Assembly: GCA_002502705.1 (NCBI GenBank)
Contig: DAQB01000063.1
Span: forward strand, 1 to 10,188
DNA: 10,188 bases
Origin: Thermoplasmatales archaeon UBA582
GTDB taxonomy: Archaea; Thermoplasmatota; Thermoplasmata; Thermoplasmatales; Thermoplasmataceae
Reading direction: 5' to 3'
In this document: piece by piece, positions 6,881 through 10,188 of the stretch
How the letters are laid out: each line of letters begins with the position of its first letter
Position numbering within the stretch: the first letter of the stretch is position 1
The notes under the pieces: model-generated
Seen by the model: the letters and a program-made list of their open reading frames with translations, nothing else
Databases searched by the model: none
What the model was told of the DNA's origin: nothing
Made by a program: the position numbers and the translations under genes

Positions 6881-7700
6881 CTCTTGTCACGAATAGATCG
6901 TCAAGAGTAATTCTTCTAATATTGTAACCCATTTTTATGTATCTTTCGGCATCTTCCTCGTCAATGTATTTTACATAGGTCCTCCCGATAGAATAGTCAC
7001 CATCTTCCTTCTGAAAACTCTCAGCACGAACCTTGCCTTCAAATCTTTTGAGAAGATCTCTAACGTTCCCGTGTTCAAGAATCCTGCCAGAATCAACCAG
7101 CATTACCTCTTGGGAAAGCTCCTGCGCCTCTTCCATATAATGTGTTGTTAGTACGATATTCCCTCTGAGATTCTTTATTGCTGACCATACTTCAAATCTT
7201 GAAACCGGGTCCAGACCCGTAGTTGGTTCATCCAGAAAGGTTAGATCAGCATTCGCAGCCAGTGCCATTGCCACAAACACTTTCCTCTTCATTCCACCAG
7301 AGAGCGTATCGGAAGGCCTGTCCTTTGCTTCTAGCATTTCCAACTCTTTGAGCGCAATTAAGGATTCTTGGGATGCCTGGCTCACAGACATTCCACGCGC
7401 AATGAGGAATAATTTAAGATGCTCGACGGGGGTAAGAACACCAATCGTAGCAGCTTCCTGTGGAATGCTAACTATGTGTTTTCTGATCTTTTCAGGATCT
7501 CGCAGTATGTCAAGCCCATCTATTGTTGCAGTTCCAGATGTTGGCTTAAGTTGAGTAGAAAGCATCCTTAGAAGCGTGGTTTTTCCTGCGCCATTGCGCC
7601 CGATAATAGATACAATCCTTTTGTTAATAGTAAAGGAGATTGCATTAACAGCTGTTAAGCCGCCCTTGTATGTTTTTGTCAGGTTAAAAGACTCTATCAA
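6861..7700 (-). CDS. ABC transporter ATP-binding protein, ABC-2/DrrA type (TTG start)
   Basis: This 279-residue ATPase powers the adjacent ABC-2 permease. Motifs in order are Walker A GRNGAGKTT (34-42), Q-loop Gln81 in SIPQEA, signature LSGGMKRK (133-140), Walker B LTFLDEP with catalytic E158, D-loop GLDP (162-165) and switch H187 in TTH. After the nucleotide-binding domain is a roughly 60-residue acidic C-terminal extension, as in DrrA-like exporter ATPases. The start is TTG: a TGA stop lies directly before it in frame, and the next ATG would cut off Walker A. A strong Shine-Dalgarno site (GGTGGAGG, about ten bases upstream) supports it. The gene leads a probable operon ATPase-permease-HAD phosphatase. 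Export of a lipid or drug-like compound is the family role; no specific substrate can be read. Confidence 0.92.
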   Translation of the reverse strand: MIESFNLTKTYKGGLTAVNAISFTINKRIVSIIGRNGAGKTTLLRMLSTQLKPTSGTATIDGLDILRDPEKIRKHIVSIPQEAATIGVLTPVEHLKLFLIARGMSVSQASQESLIALKELEMLEAKDRPSDTLSGGMKRKVFVAMALAANADLTFLDEPTTGLDPVSRFEVWSAIKNLRGNIVLTTHYMEEAQELSQEVMLVDSGRILEHGNVRDLLKRFEGKVRAESFQKEDGDYSIGRTYVKYIDEEDAERYIKMGYNIRRITLDDLFVTRGVEIEP

Positions 7701-7707
7701 TCAGCCA

Positions 7708-7717
7708 ATCCTCCACC
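7708..7717 (-). promoter_or_regulatory. Strong Shine-Dalgarno site deciding the TTG start of the ABC ATPase
   Basis: On the - strand GGTGGAGGAT precedes the TTG at 7700 by about seven bases. It pairs well with the anti-Shine-Dalgarno end of archaeal 16S rRNA. Because a stop codon sits directly upstream of the TTG, this site and the TTG are the only start compatible with an intact Walker A motif. Confidence 0.7.
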
Positions 7718-7744
7718 AGAACGCTACATTCGGCAATATGGCTA

Positions 7745-7766
7745 AAGATAATAATCTTCTTAAGAA
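7745..7766. promoter_or_regulatory. Overlapping palindromes at the likely promoter of the ABC transporter unit
   Basis: AAGAT (7745-7749) and ATCTT (7754-7758) form an inverted repeat with four bases between the arms, and this runs directly into the perfect ten-base palindrome TTCTTAAGAA (7757-7766). On the - strand the AT-rich core ATTATTAT could be the TATA box, about 50 bases from the TTG start. That would leave a leader of roughly 25 bases carrying the Shine-Dalgarno site. The palindrome would then sit on and just upstream of the TATA box, where repressors or activators of archaeal promoters bind. Both the box and the operator role are inferred. Confidence 0.4.
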
Positions 7767-7788
7767 ATGGATGGCAAAGGTTCTTCAA

Positions 7789-7806
7789 TAAGATAAAATA
7801 AAAAAG
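7789..7806 (-). terminator. Oligo-T terminator after the asparagine synthetase gene
   Basis: On the - strand, about 20 bases after the asnA-like stop codon, the sequence reads CTTTTTT followed by ATTTTATC. This is a typical archaeal oligo-T termination signal, with no hairpin needed. It separates the asnA-like gene from the ABC transporter unit downstream on the same strand, which has its own start signals. Confidence 0.5.
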
Positions 7807-7825
7807 ATTTTGGTTTCATCAAGAC

Positions 7826-8761
7826 TCATAAAGAGATTTTTCCCGGTACCTTTGGAAATGGATGCGTATCCTCTATTCTTTTGAGCCCACTGATAAACCT
7901 GGTAAGCCTTTCAATACCGATGCCAAAGCCGGCACTCGGTTCAAGTCCTCGTTTAGCGTATTCAATAAACCACCTGAACTGCTCTTCCGTCTGGTTCTTG
8001 TCATGAATTCTTTTTATTATGCGATCTATATGAAACTCACGTTCTCCACCTGAAAGTGCCTCTCCAAAGCCTTCAGGATAGATCAGATCCATATCTCTGA
8101 GAATACCAGGCTGATCTTCATATTCCCGATCGTAAAACTCGCGCTTTTCAAGTGGTATATCTATGATCCAGAAGGGTTCCTTCATTTTGGAGGATAGAAC
8201 GGATTCAAAATCATCCCCGTATTCCCTCTCCGCATCCCTGTATTTTATCCTTTTGAGTGGCTTTCCAGGAATGATCAACTTTCTTTCGAAGAAATTAAAT
8301 GGTTCGACTTTTCCGCCAGCGAGATCCTTTACAATGCCAATATACAGGTCTTCAACTAGATCCATCATCTCCTCTCTGGACGCGCCTATCTTCTCGACAT
8401 CTATCTGTGTAAATTCAGAGAGATGTCTTCCTGTCTTTGCTTTGTCAGGAGTTTCAAGTCTTACATTGGGGGAAAAAGTGAAGATCGACCCTAACTCTTT
8501 CACAAGTATCTGTTTGTGAAAGATCATGCTCTTCGTCAGAGCGTATTTTGTCCCGTAATAATCTATATGAGGATCCAGAACGGGATGATTCAGCGGGTCA
8601 GTAACGGGTGATATTATTACCGGTGGTACCTCGATAAAGCCCCTGCTTCTGAAAAAACCGCCCAGGTATCCACGGATATAACTCTGCAGTTCAATGGCTT
8701 TTTTGACTTTCTCATCGCTGAGATGGGATCTTACCTCTTCAATGATAACTGTCTGTTCCAT
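7826..8761 (-). CDS. asnA: Archaeal asparagine synthetase A (AsnRS-like catalytic core without anticodon domain)
   Basis: This 311-residue protein is a class II aminoacyl-tRNA synthetase-like enzyme that keeps the catalytic core of asparaginyl/aspartyl-tRNA synthetase but lacks the N-terminal anticodon-binding domain. Proteins of this build in Pyrococcus and relatives make asparagine from aspartate, ammonia and ATP. Landmarks are the aspartate-site stretch TKSMIFHKQ (76-84), motif 2 SPNVRLE with R101 and E103, followed by GRHLSEFTQIDVE (111-123), and motif 3 GFGIGIERLTRF (278-289) with R285. The C-terminus has the AsnRS-like stretch DTHPFPKVPG (298-307). The length fits the archaeal AsnA group (about 290-310) and is far below the 430 or so residues of a full AsnRS. 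The ATG has a TATA-like box about 25 bases upstream, suggesting a leaderless transcript. An Lrp/AsnC regulator is transcribed divergently and is the likely controller. Confidence 0.88.
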   Translation of the reverse strand: MEQTVIIEEVRSHLSDEKVKKAIELQSYIRGYLGGFFRSRGFIEVPPVIISPVTDPLNHPVLDPHIDYYGTKYALTKSMIFHKQILVKELGSIFTFSPNVRLETPDKAKTGRHLSEFTQIDVEKIGASREEMMDLVEDLYIGIVKDLAGGKVEPFNFFERKLIIPGKPLKRIKYRDAEREYGDDFESVLSSKMKEPFWIIDIPLEKREFYDREYEDQPGILRDMDLIYPEGFGEALSGGEREFHIDRIIKRIHDKNQTEEQFRWFIEYAKRGLEPSAGFGIGIERLTRFISGLKRIEDTHPFPKVPGKISL

Positions 8762-8780
8762 ATATCTGCTATGAAGATGA

Positions 8781-8790
8781 TGTTTAAAAC
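8781..8790 (-). promoter_or_regulatory. TATA-like box of the asnA-like gene
   Basis: On the - strand GTTTTAAACA is centred about 25 bases before the ATG at 8761, which fits a leaderless archaeal transcript. No Shine-Dalgarno site lies between box and start. The upstream inverted repeat at 8793-8813 abuts the position where TFB would bind. Confidence 0.55.
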
Positions 8791-8792
8791 GG

Positions 8793-8813
8793 TTGTCTTA
8801 AAAATCTAGACAA
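8793..8813. promoter_or_regulatory. Inverted repeat next to the asnA-like promoter (candidate Lrp operator)
   Basis: TTGTCT (8793-8798) and AGACAA (8808-8813) are perfect inverted arms with nine AT-rich bases between them. The centre (8803) lies about 17 bases upstream of the TATA-like box of the asnA-like gene. Lrp-family proteins favour such pseudo-palindromes with an AT-rich middle. Operator function is inferred from position and symmetry. Confidence 0.4.
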
Positions 8814-8826
8814 TTTTTACATAACA

Positions 8827-8844
8827 TGTGTATTATTATACACA
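8827..8844. promoter_or_regulatory. Near-perfect palindrome in the divergent asnA-lrp region (candidate Lrp operator)
   Basis: TGTGTAT (8827-8833) and ATACACA (8838-8844) form seven-base perfect inverted arms around the four bases TATT. It is the strongest symmetry in the 131-base divergent region. Its centre is about 32 bases upstream of the TATA-like box of the Lrp gene and about 32 bases from the centre of the neighbouring inverted repeat, that is close to three turns of the helix. Binding by the divergently encoded Lrp protein, for autoregulation and asnA control, is the likely role. Confidence 0.5.
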
Positions 8845-8862
8845 AAGTGAACGAAATGATAA

Positions 8863-8871
8863 TGTTTATAT
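8863..8871 (+). promoter_or_regulatory. TATA-like box of the Lrp/AsnC gene
   Basis: TGTTTATAT is centred about 26 bases before the ATG at 8893, again the spacing of a leaderless transcript. A purine-rich stretch GAACGAAATGA directly upstream could serve as the TFB recognition element. There is no Shine-Dalgarno site before the ATG. Confidence 0.6.
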
Positions 8872-8892
8872 CTCCTTAACCGATATTTTGTC

Positions 8893-9327
8893 ATGGATGA
8901 AAAGGACAGAAAAATACTGGAATACCTCATGGAAAATGGAAGAGACAAAACATCAGACATATCGAGAGAACTTGATATACCAAGGGTGACAGTGCATGAA
9001 AGAATACAGAACATGCTTCAGAAAGGAATCATAAGGAAATTCTCTGCCATTCCAGATTACGAGGCACTGAATATACAGTTTGTAGCATTTATATTCGTTG
9101 GGTTCAGCCCGCTCCAGAAGGTTTCCCAGAGAGATCTTGCAAAAAGGATTGCTGCATTGCATGAGGTCGTTGAGGTCCATATTGTCGCTGGACAGTGGGA
9201 TTTGCTGCTAAAGGCAAGGGGTAGATCGCTGAAGGAGATCGGTGATCTGGTTTTGGACAAGCTTCGGGAGATGGAGGGAATTGAAAAAACTGAAACTGTA
9301 GCTGTATTCCAGACCGTGAAGGAATAA
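8893..9327 (+). CDS. Lrp/AsnC-family transcriptional regulator
   Basis: This 144-residue protein has the classical Lrp/AsnC build. A winged HTH covers about residues 1-53 (DEKDRKILEYLMENGRDKTSDISRELDIP, recognition helix near 31-43, then GIIRKFSAIPD). A RAM ligand-binding domain covers about 62-142, with the conserved turn VAGQWDLLLKARG (98-110) where most members have G-x-Y-D-L. Such proteins form dimers to octamers and bind several AT-rich palindromes near promoters, with an amino acid as effector. The gene is divergent from the archaeal asparagine synthetase gene, which suggests an AsnC-like role in its control, perhaps with asparagine or another amino acid as signal. Two inverted repeats in the shared upstream region are candidate sites. 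The ATG has a TATA-like box at leaderless spacing. A pirin-like gene follows after 40 bases. Confidence 0.9.
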   Translation: MDEKDRKILEYLMENGRDKTSDISRELDIPRVTVHERIQNMLQKGIIRKFSAIPDYEALNIQFVAFIFVGFSPLQKVSQRDLAKRIAALHEVVEVHIVAGQWDLLLKARGRSLKEIGDLVLDKLREMEGIEKTETVAVFQTVKE

Positions 9328-9367
9328 GTTTCCTAATAATTCAAATATGCAGGTATGATTGTGATAT

Positions 9368-10063
9368 GTGATAGTTGAGATCCCGTTATCCACCGAGGGC
9401 CAAACAGTCCAGGTTTTCAGGTACTTCCCGAGGTTCACCCCGAGGATCTCTAATAACATGACGGGACCTTTCATAAGGCTTGAACATGTATTTTTCCCGA
9501 CAAAGGAAACAATGTCAGTCACATCTGGTGAAACGTCTTTTCTAACCATGTATTCAATCAACGGTTCCTTCAGGATCGAATCTTCTGATGCACAAAAGAT
9601 TTTGAGCAAAACAGGAGTTGCAGAAGTTTTACTGAAGGAAAATAGAACAGTCAGGATCACTCCTGTAGGCGAGGATAAAAATAGCGATATGATTGCATTC
9701 TGGACCAGGACGAATGATCAAATAGAAAACAGAGAAATCAGGGTTGTGGGGCCCACTGACATTCCGAATTATGAGGAGGAGGGAATAGTGGAGAGACGGA
9801 TTTCTGGACAGTGGTCTGCTCTTGGAGATATTGACCACGCATCTGCTTCCCTCCTGTTTTTCCGGGAGCATGCATCAGTATCATCAAGCAAACCGCCTGA
9901 AAGATCTATAATTCTGGTATTGGAAGGTTGGATCAAGACTGACGAGGGTGCTGTAATGAAAGATCAGCTTCTAATACCTGAAAAGACCGGCACCATTGAT
10001 TGCCGCAAAGGAACAACCATCTTATTTCTGAGATCATCAGGCGATCAAAATGCAATCACCTGA
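9368..10063 (+). CDS. Pirin-like bicupin protein lacking the usual metal ligands
   Basis: This 231-residue soluble protein looks like a diverged pirin. The order of segments follows that family: V-x-R-x-FP near residues 15-21, GPFIRLEH (33-40) where pirins have GPFxxxDH, and a first cupin-like strand pattern to about 115. FWTRTND (111-117) stands in the place of the pirin FQLWVN segment, IPNY (132-135) near the P-x-Y position, and a second cupin repeat has [13 protein letters not shown] (180-192), like the pirin YVLEG stretch. The metal-binding HPHRG and the later His/Glu pair of pirin are absent; the region reads [12 protein letters not shown] instead, so an iron-dependent role is doubtful. 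The start is GTG at 9368, the first start codon after an in-frame stop. HutD, a cupin-type protein of hut operons, is a weaker alternative. The gene's end overlaps the convergent urocanase gene by 8 bases. Confidence 0.6.
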   Translation: MIVEIPLSTEGQTVQVFRYFPRFTPRISNNMTGPFIRLEHVFFPTKETMSVTSGETSFLTMYSINGSFRIESSDAQKILSKTGVAEVLLKENRTVRITPVGEDKNSDMIAFWTRTNDQIENREIRVVGPTDIPNYEEEGIVERRISGQWSALGDIDHASASLLFFREHASVSSSKPPERSIILVLEGWIKTDEGAVMKDQLLIPEKTGTIDCRKGTTILFLRSSGDQNAIT

Positions 10064-10188
10064 AATAAGGAGCCTTGAATTTTACACCCTTTGAGATAAG
10101 GTCTACCGATTTCTTGTAGCCGGCATCAGCATGTCTGATTACTCCTAGGCCAGGATCTGCATTGAGCACCCTTGAAATCTTTTCAGCG
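10056..10188 (-). CDS. hutU: Urocanate hydratase (urocanase), C-terminal end only
   Basis: The last 43 codons and the stop of a gene entering from beyond the right edge read, on the - strand, [20 protein letters not shown], then [20 protein letters not shown] and YFR. The block [14 protein letters not shown] is the hallmark of the urocanase C-terminus, close to the NDPGLGVMRHADAGY of bacterial HutU as I remember it. The enzyme converts urocanate to imidazolonepropionate with a tightly bound NAD+ in histidine degradation. Its stop codon lies inside the last codons of the pirin-like gene on the other strand, so the two genes overlap tail to tail. Other hut genes may lie outside the window. Confidence 0.88.
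   Translation of the reverse strand, partial: AEKISRVLNADPGLGVIRHADAGYKKSVDLISKGVKFKAPYFR

Noticed and set aside
8163..8519. A 118-codon open frame on the + strand inside the asnA-like gene
   Set aside because: The opposite strand encodes a well-conserved class II synthetase core; the + frame has no recognisable content.
7826..8761. Asparaginyl- or aspartyl-tRNA synthetase
   Set aside because: The protein has the catalytic core only, begins where the anticodon-binding domain should already have ended, and matches the length of archaeal asparagine synthetase A.
9208..9660. A 150-codon open frame on the - strand spanning the end of lrp and the start of the pirin-like gene
   Set aside because: It overlaps two better-supported genes, has no Shine-Dalgarno or TATA signal, and its composition looks like antisense translation.
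9368..10063. HutD, the cupin-type protein of hut operons
   Set aside because: The genomic context would fit, but the segment order and the GPFxxxEH and VLEG stretches agree better with pirin; not fully excluded.
1..10188. tRNA or rRNA genes, CRISPR arrays, insertion sequences, phage or toxin-antitoxin genes
   Set aside because: No cloverleaf-like stretches, regularly spaced repeats, transposase motifs or paired small toxin genes were seen; intergenic space is too small for most of these.

Overview
The window looks like a chromosome segment of a Thermoplasmata archaeon, most likely of the order Thermoplasmatales. The basis is archaeal gene content (archaeal-type asparagine synthetase A, Lrp/AsnC regulators, an amino-acid permease of the APC superfamily, a urocanase), heavy use of AGG/AGA and ATA codons, moderate GC, and archaeal promoters: T/A-rich TATA-like boxes lie about 25 bases before several start codons, as in leaderless transcripts. 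Genes without such a box tend to have a GGTG- or GGAGG-type Shine-Dalgarno site. The species cannot be read from the sequence, and the taxonomic call is an inference.

Left block, + strand (1-4256): the C-terminal third or so of an amino-acid permease, a 69-residue two-helix membrane protein coupled to it, an 873-residue MMPL/RND-superfamily transporter whose external domains are crowded with N-glycosylation sequons, and, 26 bases later, a regulator made of two Lrp/AsnC-type halves in tandem.

Middle block, + strand (4330-5660): a DUF202 membrane protein and a 313-residue soluble protein that I do not recognise. Each seems to have its own leaderless promoter.

Opposing block, - strand (5677-8761): asparagine synthetase A (asnA-like), an oligo-T terminator, then a three-gene unit: ABC ATPase (TTG start with strong Shine-Dalgarno), ABC-2 permease overlapping it by 20 bases, and a small HAD phosphatase with a zinc-binding loop. 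This unit converges on the unknown gene with only 16 bases between stop codons.

Right block (8893-10188): a single-domain-pair Lrp/AsnC regulator is transcribed divergently from asnA across a 131-base region holding both TATA boxes and two inverted repeats about three helical turns apart. It is followed by a degenerate pirin-like bicupin protein, whose end overlaps by 8 bases the end of a convergent urocanase gene (hutU) that runs off the window.

Together the genes point to amino-acid uptake and nitrogen metabolism (permease, asparagine synthesis, histidine degradation, two Lrp-family regulators) interleaved with envelope export functions. I found no RNA genes, insertion sequences, CRISPR arrays or phage genes. 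No gene-free stretch exceeds 131 bases. The most interesting points are the asnC/asnA-like divergent regulatory region, the tandem Lrp protein next to the transporter, the unrecognised 313-residue protein, and the pirin-like protein that has lost its metal ligands.
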